From Benincasa hispida (Eukaryota; Streptophyta; Magnoliopsida; Cucurbitales; Cucurbitaceae): a stretch of DNA of 64,000 nt. The notes under the pieces were generated by a model, which worked only from the letters and a program-made list of their open reading frames with translations, ran no database searches and was not told the origin of the DNA. The DNA lies in assembly GCF_009727055.1 (NCBI RefSeq), contig NC_052349.1, positions 45,549,776 to 45,613,775 of the forward strand, given 5' to 3'. Below, piece by piece: positions 24,976 through 36,324 of the stretch. Every line of letters begins with the position of its first letter. The stretch's first letter is position 1. The position numbers and the translations under genes are program-made.

Positions 24976-25990
24976 CTAGAGGTTGATTGATTTAGACTTC
25001 AAATCCTGAGAAGTTTCATCTTTTGTAGGTATACTTACTCCTGAACTGATAATTTTTCCATTACTGATTGATTGGTCATCATCGACAGTTAGATCTACTG
25101 GCCTTGTTGTTGGATCTGGTACTGGTAGCGTAGAGGCTGTTGTTTTACCACTTCTTAATGTCACTGCATGACATTGCTCTTTACCTCGTGGCCCCGATGC
25201 TCTTGAACTACTAGGCAGCGTACCAGACGCTTTATTTTTCAACTCAAATGCAAGCTGTTCAATCTGCTCTTCCAAACCTCTAAGGGAGTCAGCTTGCAAT
25301 TGACTAATTGCCTCATTCTTTTTGATATAATGCTTCAGTGAAGTCTCCAGAGACGAGGTACTGCAAGAGGTATCATATAAGAACGGTTGGTCATAGGGTG
25401 GTATACTTTGAGAGTTACCTGGACTACAGTCTGGATTAATGAAGACCAAGAGGGTGCCTCGATCCATTGATAACTGTTCTGATGGAAACTATGGCTCTCC
25501 TGGTTGTGATTCTCGTCCCAACTTAAAGTTGGGTGATCCCACCAACCAGGGTTGTAGATGTTGCCAAATGACTCATTATAGACAGAATATACGGCCTGTT
25601 GATTCCATGGGTAGACTTCTGCTGGATGTCCCTCCCTACATTGAACGCAATTCATTGCAGCCACGTGCGTCAACGCATTAACTTGCGCTGAACTTGGGAT
25701 AGATTTCTTTATTGATTAGCCATCGTCTAAAGGAGCGAGGTCATCGTGGTTATTTAATCTACCAATGTGCTCATTGTATTAGTTGACACATTGGCACCTT
25801 CTACTCTTCCTTGCTTCAAACCACTTTCCTCAAACCCGGTATCAATCCACTGATCAAAATGTCGCGAGATGCGATCTAATATGCTCTTGGGTTCCATATA
25901 TGATCTATCCATTAATCCTCCTGCTGCGGAGGCATCGACAACTGCTTGCGTTGATTGATCTAAGCCATTGTAATCCCGATATGCGGACAA
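24976..25990 (-). pseudogene. gag C-terminal region (broken)
   Basis: Several overlapping frames (25990-25754, 25673-25335, 25467-24976). Visible blocks are QSTQAVVDASAAGGLMDRSY, NPGWWDHPTLSWDENHN and RGLEEQIEQLAFELKNKASG followed by HAVTLRSGK. All are familiar from Athila-type gag C-termini upstream of protease. A frameshift or stop separates each. Confidence 0.75.
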
Positions 25991-26169
25991 CTCTTCACTA
26001 ATTATTTGAAATACACCCAGGCGGTGCTCAAAGTCTCATAACCCTTTTGCTCAAAATTCAACACCTCTCTCCATCTCTTTGCATTAACGGCTGGAGGGAA
26101 GAATCTGTTCATGAACCTGTCAACCAACTGTTCCCACGCGTTAATCTCATCTGTCTCTAATGACTGAGC

Positions 26170-26535
26170 TCACCTCTTTGCTTCATCCCACAGTGTATAC
26201 GGGAAAAGATACAACCTAAGTTCTTCTTGAGTCACACCAGGCATGAGGAATGCTCTGCACATGTCTACAAAATTCGTCAAATGTGCATGTGGGTCTTCTT
26301 CTTGTAATCCTCCGAATTGACCCACATTCTGAATCATCTGCAGCATAATCGGTCTTATTTCAAAGCTTAAATTCTCCTCAACCGTTGACCTTGAGATTCC
26401 TGGTGAGAAGTTATAGAAATCCGGCACCACATAGTCTCTCATTGGGACGTTACGGTCAAAAGTAAGAAATATGGAATCTTGCGCTGGCCAATTTTCCCTT
26501 TGATTCCTTGCTGGTGCCTCATTATTATTAGCCAT
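26170..26535 (-). pseudogene. gag N-terminal (capsid) region
   Basis: Starts with an ATG (26535) about 190 bp downstream of the primer site. Contains EIRPIMLQMIQNVGQFGGLQ, EDPHAHLTNFVDMCRAF and LRLYLFPYTLWDEAKR, the gypsy retrotransposon gag family pattern. A stop follows at 26170. The capsid continues in another frame to about 26030. Confidence 0.85.
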
Positions 26536-26728
26536 GCTTCTTCACCAATTAATTCGGCCCTGATGCGCTTCCGTGCGAATAATACACCTGATCTCTGGGT
26601 CCGCTTAGAATATCTGGATCACTCCAGAGCTCATAAGCCGTCAAACTGCTCTTTGCGATAAACAGCCAGTACAAAGAGATCTGTCCTGCAAAATATCATA
26701 AACATATTCAACAATAACCATTAACCAC

Positions 26729-26746
26729 TCCCCGGCAACGACGCCA
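26729..26746 (-). promoter_or_regulatory. primer binding site, tRNA-Asp type
   Basis: Minus strand TGGCGTCGTTGCCGGGGA is complementary at 17 of 18 positions to the 3' end of plant tRNA-Asp as I know it. It lies 6 nt from the LTR end at 26753. A second, perfect copy lies inside the LTR at 26803-26820. Confidence 0.8.
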
Positions 26747-26802
26747 TAAACTTGTTGACATAATTTTAATCTAAGCTACAAGTCCATGTTCTCATTACCA
26801 GT

Positions 26803-26820
26803 TCCCCGGCAACGGCGCCA
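26803..26820 (-). repeat. extra primer-site copy within the LTR end
   Basis: Minus strand TGGCGCCGTTGCCGGGGA, followed upstream by the same AGTTTA spacer and TGTCAACA as at the true boundary. A degenerate copy is at 17494-17511 in the 3' LTR. Confidence 0.8.
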
Positions 26821-27946
26821 TAAACTTGTTGACATAAAATGCGATAATGCCATAAACTTGATGACATAAAAATTTATGCTTCTATTTTAAGCATGTGGAC
26901 AAATATGAATATGAATGAATAAAGTTTATCTTCTTATGTGATGCAATGCATGGATGATTGCGATGATATGTGATACTACTTTTAGATGTATGCATTATTA
27001 ATGAATTTTCTTATAGTATGTTGTGCATTGTCACAAGTTTCCTTGCGTTGGAACTAAGTGTAATTCTACCGCAAGTTTCTCTGTGTGATCCGAGGTCGAA
27101 CACAGGGATTTTTTTAGGTTGTTTGTGTTACGTTCGTGTTACATGCGACCAGGGGTTTTTCAATTTAATAAAAGTGTGGTTTGTACATGCGATAAAGTAA
27201 ATTGTGCAGTAAAGTAAAGATAAACGATAAAAATGCGATAAAAAGTAAAATTGCGATAAAAGTAAAGTGCGACAACATAAATCTAAGCTATGATGATACA
27301 AGATACAGGTTACATGATACAAGATACCGAGGTTGAGACTGACTGTGAAGATTATACAAAGGTCGTGTTATGCGGTGGCAAGGCTAATGTGCGAAGCAGA
27401 AAGAGAAATGGTAATTAGTACAAATATCGCAAGTTCCTTAATTGCGTTAAAGATATAAGAGCAGTTCCGCTTTCCCTTGGCATATACCTCTCGTTGATCG
27501 GCCGCGTTTCCCACATCTCTGTGGTGAAACAGGGACGAACGTAGTGAACGCAAGGTTGCTTCCATCTCTGAAGTACTTCTTGCTTTAGTTAACGCATTCT
27601 TCTAACCTTCTCTCGATAGATCAGAATTGCATCTCCATTTCTGCTCTCACATGTGAAGATGCCGTCTAGCATGCTTTAGCTAAACATCTTTATTTCTTTA
27701 GCACATATTATATTACTTGTTTAATTCATATTAATCACCACGGGATTAAGAAAACATCGTGGAGAAAGCGATTAATGGAGGAACGGAAATAGACAGAAAT
27801 GTGGAAATGAAAGTGATCATGACATTTAATTATAAAATCAAGCATCTAATACATGGTTGTGAATGATTTAAACTAAGAAGATGAAATACAATTGATGAAT
27901 AAGAGTTAGAAACAGATAAAGAAGTGTGCCAATGTCTTGACACCGA

Positions 27947-28115
27947 TCTGGATGGAGAGATTGCTTGCCGACGTAGATGGAGTGAATGGAAGGATGAGCT
28001 TCCCTCTCAGGCTTGCTCAACCGGTAGAGTNTCTGGATGGAGAGATTGCTTGCCGACGTAGATGGAGTGAATGGAAGGATGAGCTTCCCTCTCAGGCTTG
28101 CTCAACCGGTAGAGT
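27947..28115. other. single N flanked by exact 84-bp duplication (probable assembly join)
   Basis: 27947-28030 and 28032-28115 are identical, with N at 28031. The 3' LTR has this block only once (18614-18697). Confidence 0.88.
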
Positions 28116-28297
28116 TGATCTACGTACAGAGCTTCCACAGTGGGGATTTGGAATGATTCGCCCTGAGACTCACCTCTCGGCCTTGTCACTTTTCTTCCCG
28201 GATCTTCTCCGATCAACACTCAGATCAGCCTCTCTCTCAATAGACTCGTATCAATTATCCCTCGTATCAAGTATACCTTTCAGTAAATTCTTTGAGG

Positions 28298-28306
28298 GTA
28301 TTTATA
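28298..28306 (-). promoter_or_regulatory. TATA box of Athila-like 5' LTR
   Basis: Minus strand CTATAAATA within a segment of about 30 bp that is absent from the 3' LTR near 18868. Confidence 0.55.
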
Positions 28307-28853
28307 GATGAAAGCTTTGACTCTCTGACGTGTGGTCCGCACTTTATTGTTATGGAAATTCCGAGAATGGTGGAATAAATATTCCTTCTGTTATGCAATC
28401 AGTCCGTCGAAAATGCACAACGGTTAGTTGTACACATGTCAAAATCCTCCATGATTGCATTGATCATTTGCATCTTTCGATCGTATGCCCGCGTGCGGTG
28501 TTGTTTTTTATTACCGCATACGGTTGAAGTTCAGCTCTGGATCGATTGTCGCATGCACCGCCATTGCGTTGATTGCTTATTCATGCCTGAATGATGGGCA
28601 CAATGTGACGTAGATGCATTAATCTTTCTCTCTTGAGCCATGAGTCCATACGGTGACTTGATTTCCTGCAAAACAGACTTGAAATATTCTTTTCTACCAT
28701 CGCAATGGTGTTAGTAAGTGTATTGACGACAATTTATAATTATTGTATTTCTTAGTTAATTTCTCTACAACTGACGCAAATTTCCTCTCTTTTGGCCGCA
28801 ATATCTAAATAAAGTAGTATAAATAACTTGTATTTCTACAAGTTATCAATATC

Positions 28854-29450
28854 GTATACCGTGTGATCGTGTAGTTAGTGACTACGAGATGAAGCATGCT
28901 AACTAGATGATCGTTTAGTGCTTCGCACCTTTTATTAAACGATGAGCATCAAATGCTCTATACGATCGTTTAACTCCAACGTCCACGCGATCGAGCAACC
29001 AACGCTACGTGATAGAGTAAACGCTTTACCCCATCGTTTAGAATTAGGTAAATGATCATTTAGTAAATACTACACGATCACGATCATTTAGCCAAATCTT
29101 AATGATCGTTTACCTTAGGCTACACGATACAACCAACCTTTGGTCTTCTTCCTCGATGAGAACTGCATATCCATGCTTCAAAATTCATCACGAATGACTC
29201 AAACAACTCAAACACTTTGAATTACAAACTCGATTTCTTTTTAGTTATGCCCAAAAACGCAGGGGCCCTTACAAATTAACACTTTTTAATCTTAAAGAAA
29301 GCTTTAAAAAAAGACAACCATCCCGTAAACATTCATCAACACATCCACAACCGCATTTAACCCTTAAACGTAATGTAAAACAAACATAAAACCCACCACG
29401 ACCGTAAAGGATGTTCAAAATACAAATGGTAATTTGGAATATTAGAACAA
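28854..29450 (-). other. copia leader, right half
   Basis: Continues the leader broken at 17443. It is dense in GATCGTTTAG-type motifs (for example near 28912, 28962, 29034, 29102) and has no credible ORF. It ends at the copia primer site. Confidence 0.6.
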
Positions 29451-29466
29451 CCTGACTCTGATACCA
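29451..29466 (-). promoter_or_regulatory. primer binding site, initiator tRNA-Met
   Basis: Minus strand TGGTATCAGAGTCAGG, 15 of 16 to the plant initiator tRNA-Met complement, 2 nt from the LTR end TTCCTTCA. Confidence 0.88.
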
Positions 29467-29468
29467 AA

Positions 29469-32400
29469 TGAAGGAAATCAAACATAAGGATTTCCATGAG
29501 CAGCAAAATGGATCGTTCCAAATTCCAATCCGATTGAACATAAACAATTACAGTACAAGAACGAAAACTAACAAGTCATGCACAACAAGAAATTATAGCA
29601 TGATAATCGATAATACAAGGGATAGAGGATACATACCTTTGAAGAACCATTCTTCATGAATTCCTCAATCAATCTACAAGCATCCAAAAGCAGCAACGCT
29701 CGAACACAACGACCAGACTGCTACCAACAGCACGAACAACAAACACAACCTCCACTAACCCAACGAACAGAGTCAGGACACTACCACAATGGTTGAAGGA
29801 AATCAGACATGAGGATTTCCATGAGTAACGAAAGGATCGTTCCAAATTTCATTCGAAATTGAATATCAACAATTACAGTACAAAAATGGAAACTCACTGA
29901 TCATTCACAACAAGAAATTACAGCATGCTTTAAGAAAGTGTCAAGGGATAGAGTATGCATACCTTTGAAGAACCATTCTTCAAACTTCCTCGATTAGTCT
30001 CCAAATGTCCAAGAACAGCAATGCTTGAACACAACGACTGGTAAAACAACACGATCAATAGCAAACACTACACGAATCACAAAACAACGAACGACCTCTA
30101 GAACCTCGAAATCAATTAAGTTGAGTGAAGACACCACCACAATGGTTACCTTGGTATTCTCAGTGTGAGAATCGCGAAGTTGTAGGCTCTGTATAGACTT
30201 GGTTATAGGAAGAGACAGAATGAGAACAATCGTGTAGACGATCAAGCAAGTGGGAGATGACATAGCCTATCGTATAGACGAATGCTCGATTATGTAGTAA
30301 ATGGCAGCCTACGTATAGACAATGCCACGCGATCGTTTAGCTACGACAAGCTGAAAGAACTATCGTATAGTCAATGTGCACGATCATTTAGTCTCTCTAT
30401 GAGCTATCGCTAAGTGAAACAATTTCACTTGATAGCCTTGTCTGTGAGAAAATTTTCGAATTGAGTAACTCTCCCAAATTAGGAAAACATTTTTCCTTTT
30501 ATCTCACGGTTACCATAAAACCACCAATAACCTCCCACTCAATTGGTTATTAGAGAAAAAGAGATAATTATCAAATAATTAATATTATTATAAATAAATA
30601 TGATAACCAACTTACCATATTATATTTATAACTTATAGTTTTAATATTCCATCTCATGAAACATATAAATCATAGTTCTTTTTCTATTTTATGGTACTTA
30701 ATGTAAATCATATTTACGTCAATCCTCCACTTGATGCATCTCATACATCACACCGATTATATCATATATAATTAAATTTCCTCTTGTCAATTTGAACATT
30801 CAAATCAACCCCAAAAACTTATTCTCAACTTGAATCCATTGAGCTACCAAGGGGACCTTATAGACCTATAGCTTGAAGCTCCAACGGTACGTGAATAACT
30901 AACTAAACTCTTTAGTCACGGGATCCACCATCCGTTGACTATCAGGCACTCCACTACAAACTGACAGTTGCACTCTCGTCACTACAGATATATTTCTGCG
31001 TCTATATCAACAAATCAACAATGCAATAACCTTTCGTAGATCGCTCGTAAGTACAACTGGGCTAATTTACCATTTTGCCCCTATAGTTACATCTAACTCC
31101 TTAAGTATCACTGATTCCTCTAATGAACATAAGTCATAGTCCTACTATGATTGAGTCCCCTCTTCTAAATAGAGGATGTGGCCAATATGTTCAAGACTCG
31201 AAATTAGCCCTTAAGAGAGTAATCTATCTACTTACCCCTGCTTCGGGGAAGGAGTGAATTCCATCTTGTGTAACTGAGTTCCCAACTCTCTAATAAGACA
31301 AATCACCAAAAAGGTAGGCTTGTTGAGTTGGCAATCTGGCCACTCTAACCCATACTAATCAAAGGACCACCCTCAAAGGCAGAAGTTCCCAAAACACTCA
31401 GGATTAAGGTCATGTCACCTATGGTCGTTTTGGTGAGATGAAAATTTCAAGTATCAACGTCATTATATAAAGAGACTAATCATCTCGTGGTCTGGTCTTA
31501 TATAAACTCTTTGTATAGGACACCCCCGCTTGCATGTCTTCACATGAATGGTCAGGATCAAACCATCTGTAGTAGTTCACAACAGTTGTAAACCTCTACA
31601 AAGTGGGTCATATCCATAGTGTACCAGGATAAGGTATCCCTTCTTTATCCTTATACTACAGACCTTTTAGGTTATCACTTAAGGCATGATTCACTTGTAT
31701 ATCTTATATACATGCTTGAGTTTACATACAATAACCATGGATCATTGTTTATTGGATATGAGTATATGCAAAATAAAATAACTCTTATTTTATTCATAAC
31801 AATGTGTACAATGTTTACAAACTACAAAACTCCGGGAGAATTAGGACACCAATCCCAACAATGTTTACCTTGGTATTCTCGGTGTGAGAATCCAATAGTT
31901 GTGGGCTCTATATGATCTTGTCTTGAGGAAGATACTGAAGGTATATGATAGAGTAGACGATCGAGTGAGTAGAAGATAAGATGTTGTCTATTGTATAGAT
32001 GATGTGCTCGATCGTTTAGTAAACGACAGCCTATCGCATAGACTTGCCACTTGATCGTTTAGCTATGATCAAAAGGTCAATGATCATATCGTCAACTCTT
32101 AAACGATCGTTTAGCTACAATCAGCTGAATGACTATCTTATAGTCAAAGGTAAGCGACCACTTAGCTAATCGTGTAGTCTCTCAAAGTTATCGCTTAGTA
32201 AAACTCTTTCACTTCATAGCTTATCCGTGAGTCCTTTCCGAATGAGGAAATTCCTAATTTTAGGAAAAAAAATTTCCTTTTTATTTCAGGGTTACCATCA
32301 AACCACCAATAGCCTCTTACTCAATCGGTTATTAGAGAAAAAGAAATTAATTATCATATAATTAATATATTATAAATAAATATGATAACCAACTTACCAT

Positions 32401-32549
32401 ATTATATTTATATCTATAGTTTTAATATTTCATCTCATGAAACATACAAACCATAGTTCTTTTTCTATTTTATGGTACTTAATGTAAATCATATTTATAA
32501 TGTTTACAAACTATGAGACTCCGGAAGAATTAGGACACCAATCCCAACA
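29469..32549 (-). repeat. copia 5' LTR, split by a solo LTR
   Basis: Outer parts 29469-29793 and 31866-32549 join to one LTR running TGTTGGGAT to TTCCTTCA on the minus strand. About 1 kb is missing from its start side (near 32490) compared with 29794-31860. Confidence 0.85.
29794..31860 (-). mobile_element. solo copia LTR nested in a related LTR
   Basis: 2067 bp, starting TGAAGGAAATC on the + strand and ending CCCAACA. Flanks are ATGGT (29789-29793) and ATGTT (31861-31865), a target duplication with one change. The host LTR continues across it when compared with 10260-10290. It includes the AT-rich block and GATCGTTTAG motifs at 30230-30400. Confidence 0.9.
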
Positions 32550-34310
32550 GTGGGAGGGTTGTGCAACAGCCTGATCGGTACATGGATTTAACTGAAACTT
32601 AAATCATCATACCTGGTGATGGATTATAGGATCCATTGACTTTTAAACAAGCAATGGGTGATGTGGATAAAGATTGGTGGATAAAAGTCATGGACCTCGA
32701 AATGGAGTCAATGTACTTTAATTCAGACTAGGATCTTGTAGACCAACCAGAAGGGGTAAAATTCATCAATTGTAAGTGGATCTACAAGAGAAAATGAGAC
32801 CAAGCTGGTAAGGTATAGACCTATAAGGCTAGGCTTGTGACAAAAGGGTTTACCCAAAGAGAAGGGGTAAACTATGAAGAAACCTTCTCTCCGGTTGCTA
32901 TAATCAAGTTTATAAGGATACTCTTATCCATTGTTGCATTTTATGATTATGAAATCTGGCAAATGGATGCGAGATAGCCTTTCTAAATGGCTATCTTGAG
33001 GAGGGTATCTATATGTCTCAACAAGAAGGGTTTATAGCATAGGGTCAAGATCAAAATGTTTGCAAGCTTAATAGATCTATTTATGACTTAAAACAAGTTT
33101 TTTTTATCCTGGAATATGAGATTTGACACTGCGATCAAATCTTATGATTTTGAACAGAATGCTGACAAACCTTACGTTTACAAGAAGATTGCCAACAAAA
33201 GTATAGCTTTTCTGGTTCTATATGTTGATGATATTCTACTCATAGGAAATGAAGTAGTATTTCTCGATGACGTTAAGAGATAGCCTTCTATGCAGTTTCA
33301 AATGAAAGATATGAGAGAAACACAGTATGTTCTTGGGATCCAAATAGTTTGGAACCGAAAGAACAAAACTTTAGCATTATCTCAAGCATCTTATATAGAC
33401 AAGATGTTGTCTAGATATAAGATGCAGGATTCTAAGAAAGGTATGTTACCTAAGGCCATAGAATTCATCTGTCTAAGGAACATTGTCCTAAGACACCTCA
33501 AGAAGTTGAGGTAATGAAACAGCATCAACAGTAGGGAGTTTAATGTATGTCATGTTGTGTACTCGTTCCGACATACGCTATGCAGTTGGAATCATCAGTA
33601 GATATCAGTCCAATTCTGGATATGATCTTTGGATTGTCATTAAGAACATCCCCAAGTATTTTCAAAGAACAACGAACTATATGCTTGTGTATGGTGCTAA
33701 GGATATGATCCTTATTGGATACACTAATTCTGACTTCCAAACCGATATAGATTCTAGGAAATCTACTTCGGGGTTAGTATTCACTCTAAACGGAGGAGCA
33801 ATAGTGTGAAGGAGTATAAAGCAAAGTTGTATTGCTGACTCCACCATGGAAGCTGAGTATGTAGTTGCATGGTAAGCAGTAAAAGAAGCAGTATGACTTA
33901 GAAAGTTTCTGACCAATTTGGAAGTCGTTCCAAATATGCATCTGTCAATCACCCTTCATTGTGATAACAGCAGAACAGTTGCAAACTCAAAGGAACTTAG
34001 AAGCTATAAGCGCAAAAAACACATCGAGCGCAAGTATCATCTCATCAGGAAGATTGTACACTAAGGAGACGTGATTGTCATGCAGATTGCCTCTAAAGAC
34101 AACTTGGTCGATCCATTACAAAGGCCTTTCGGCTAAAGTGTTCGAGGGTCACCTAGTGGGACTAGGACTGCGGAAAAGATAGAACTAGGGCAAGTGGGAT
34201 AAGTACTGGGTATTTGATACCTAGTTTATTGTATTTATTATCTCATTACTTAACACTGTATACATTTGTATATATATTTATCCACTAAAATTTTAGTCCA
34301 AGTGGGAGTT
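32550..34310 (+). pseudogene. copia RT-RNase H, 5'-truncated, plus strand
   Basis: Begins inside the linker (GRV..PDRYMDL). RT blocks are readable in several frames to about 33520 (YEETFSPVAIIKFIRILLSI, LYVDDILLIGNE, QFQMKDMRETQYVLGIQI). RNase H blocks follow at 33543-34140 (VMLCTRSDIRYAVGIISRY, GYTNSDFQTDIDSRKSTSG). A PPT (AAGTGGGAGTT) ends at 34310. Many stops are present. The missing 5' part was displaced by the minus-strand copia insertion at 9967-32549. Confidence 0.88.
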
Positions 34311-36204
34311 TGTTGGGTTGTATATCTCATTAGTTTATTGTCATTTATTCAATTAAAGTGTTGTTGAATATGTAAATTGCACTTGTAATGACTAAATCCA
34401 ATAAACTAAGATCCATGGCTATTACATGAATATTTGAACTTTATGTGGAGACATAAAGATGGATCAAGTTCGAGTAAATAGCCAAAACAGTCTATAGTAT
34501 ATGAATAAAGTTGGGTACCTTATTCTGTAACATTATTGGAAGCAGTCCATTTTGTAGATAGTACAAACGATGTGATCCTGAATCGTTCATATAGAGACAT
34601 GAGAAGTGGAGGCGTCATATGCAATGAGTTTGCATAAGATCAGACCAAGAAATAAGTTCACTCTTACTTTATAACATTATTTACTGTTTAAGACTGACTG
34701 TGTCGGATAGATGATCTAGGTAACTCAACCTTAAAAGCTAACTATGAACTCTTATTTATTCAGGATTATCCTTAGATTTGTATATGTGAGGGTTGGCTCA
34801 ATAGTGCTGGCTCAATAAGCCTCCCATTTCAAGGGTAAGACCAAGTAGATAGTTGGGGATATAGGGTGCAAGATGGAATTCACACCTACCCGATTAAGGG
34901 ATAGTAGAAAGGTTGTTCTCTTAAGTACCGAATCCAAGTCTTGAACAAGGGGCCCCACCTTCTCATTAGCTCAAAAGGGATTTGATTTAGTGATTGGATC
35001 ACAAACCAATTGTTCATTAGAAGATCAGTGGAACTTAAGGAGTAAGATGTAATTTCGGGGGTAAAACAGCATTTAACCTAGCCATTACTACGAACAACTT
35101 GTGAAGGGTCGACTTACTAATTATGGTTAAATCAAGTGAATAGAAATATATCTACAGTGAGGAGAGTGCAACTATCGAGCTATAGTGGTGTGTCTCGATA
35201 GTTAACGAATATTGGTATAAAGAGTTTAGCCAATTACAAATTGTTGGAGCTCATGATTTGTAAGTCCATAAGGTCTCTCTATTAGCTCATGAAACATGAA
35301 CACCTTGGATTAGTGAATTGAGTGATTTTGAGATGTTCAAAATCAAAATTAAGTTTTCCATTTGAAGTGTTCAAATTGTATTTCAATTTAAAATGTTCAA
35401 AATGAATTTAGGCTTTCAATTTGAAAAGTTCAAATTCAAATTAGGGTTTGCATAATTATATTCGATATAATTGAACGTTTAATTTTTCGAAATTAAACAA
35501 AAATGAAGAGTTTATAATATTTAAATATTGATTACATGAATAGCATTCATGTTTAAAATTAGGTGTTTGATTAATTTAATATTTAATAATAAATTATTAT
35601 TTAATTAATTAATTAAATTTGCCTAATTAATTAAAATCAAATCAATTTTCAAAATTGTAAAATCAATTTTAGAAATTGAATTTTGTGTTTTGATTTTGAA
35701 AATAAATTCAATTTAATTAAAGATTTAAATTAAGTTAGATGAGAAATCCACAATTTTTGAACACTTGGTGGATTGATCCACCTTTAAACACCTAGCTCTT
35801 CAATTGAGTGCTCTTTGATGTGTCATTGAGTTGAATCTCCTATTGATTGCATGTATGAGTTACATAAGATGACCTAATTTCTGAGGAAATTTTGAATTTC
35901 TGAAAAATCTCTCACTCTAAAAAAATCCTCTCTTTTTCCACACTCAATTACTTTGAATTCTGAGTTCCACCACTCAATCTAAGGTTGAGAATAGTAAAGA
36001 AGACACTCTTGGTAGTCTATTACTGATTTGAAGGTCAAACTCAAGGAGAGCAACTTGGATTTGGAGGATTCTTCAAAGGTAACTATTCTGGAAACATTCT
36101 TCTTTGATAAAATCATGTTTGCATGCTTTAAGAACTCAAATAACGTGTAATTAAAGTGCTTATTGATTTTGATTGCTTCCGTTGCTTGCTTGTACATTCC
36201 ATCA
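34311..36204 (+). repeat. copia 3' LTR
   Basis: Starts TGTTGGGTTG directly after the PPT and ends in ATTCCATCA. Its 1894 bp nearly equal the related solo LTR at 55675-57569 (1895 bp), which fixes the right end. It is AT-rich in the second half and holds the conserved AATTCAC..CT block near 34877. Confidence 0.85.
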
Positions 36205-36324
36205 GTTTCTTATTCTAAGTTTGAACATTCCACAAGCAAGATGATCAGACTTACCTAAATGTTCTTGACATGCAACCTTGAAATCAAGAATTGCAAAAGA
36301 ACGATGATGAGACTATTAAAGAGA
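36205..36324. other. unassigned junction between two inverted copia LTRs
   Basis: 120 bp without ORF. GATGAGACT occurs at 36306-36314 and again at 38332-38340, flanking the next LTR, but it does not leave TG...CA ends, so I do not call it a target duplication. Confidence 0.4.

Larger units (their letters stand above)
17444..28848 (-). mobile_element. near-complete Athila-like Ty3/gypsy retrotransposon
   Basis: Two LTRs (28848-26753 and 19402-17444 on the minus strand), a tRNA-Asp-type primer site, gag, protease, RT, RNase H and integrase in gypsy order, a long 3' non-coding region and a PPT. Flanks are GTATC (17439-17443) and ATATC (28849-28853), a target duplication with one change. The gag type and the DLGSS protease signature fit the Athila/Tat branch. 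Each coding domain carries stops or shifts, so it is non-autonomous now. It sits inside a copia leader. Confidence 0.92.
26753..28848 (-). repeat. 5' LTR of the Athila-like element
   Basis: On the minus strand it runs from TGATAACT to TGTCAACA. Its length of 2096 bp includes an exact 84-bp duplication around the N at 28031. It keeps the TATA box (28298-28306) that is missing from the 3' LTR. Confidence 0.92.
9967..32549 (-). mobile_element. Ty1/copia element, minus strand, interrupted by an Athila-like element and a solo LTR
   Basis: Read on the minus strand: 5' LTR (32549-29469, split by the solo LTR 29794-31860), tRNA-iMet primer site (29466-29451), leader (29450-28849 and 17443-15430, split by the element at 17444-28848), gag, protease, integrase, RT and RNase H (15429-11748), polypurine tract, 3' LTR (11629-9967). 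The order PR-IN-RT-RH defines copia. Coding DNA is full of stops. The right end abuts the middle of another copia ORF (32550), so this element inserted into an older copia copy. Confidence 0.85.

Noticed and set aside
26729..26820. Stretches identical to the 3' end of tRNA-Asp
   Set aside because: Only the terminal 18 bases match, next to an LTR end; the rest of a tRNA is missing. They are primer binding sites, not tRNA genes.
17444..28848. Possibility that the Athila-like element is intact and active
   Set aside because: Stops or frameshifts are present in gag, RT, RNase H and integrase, and LTRs differ by an indel and substitutions.
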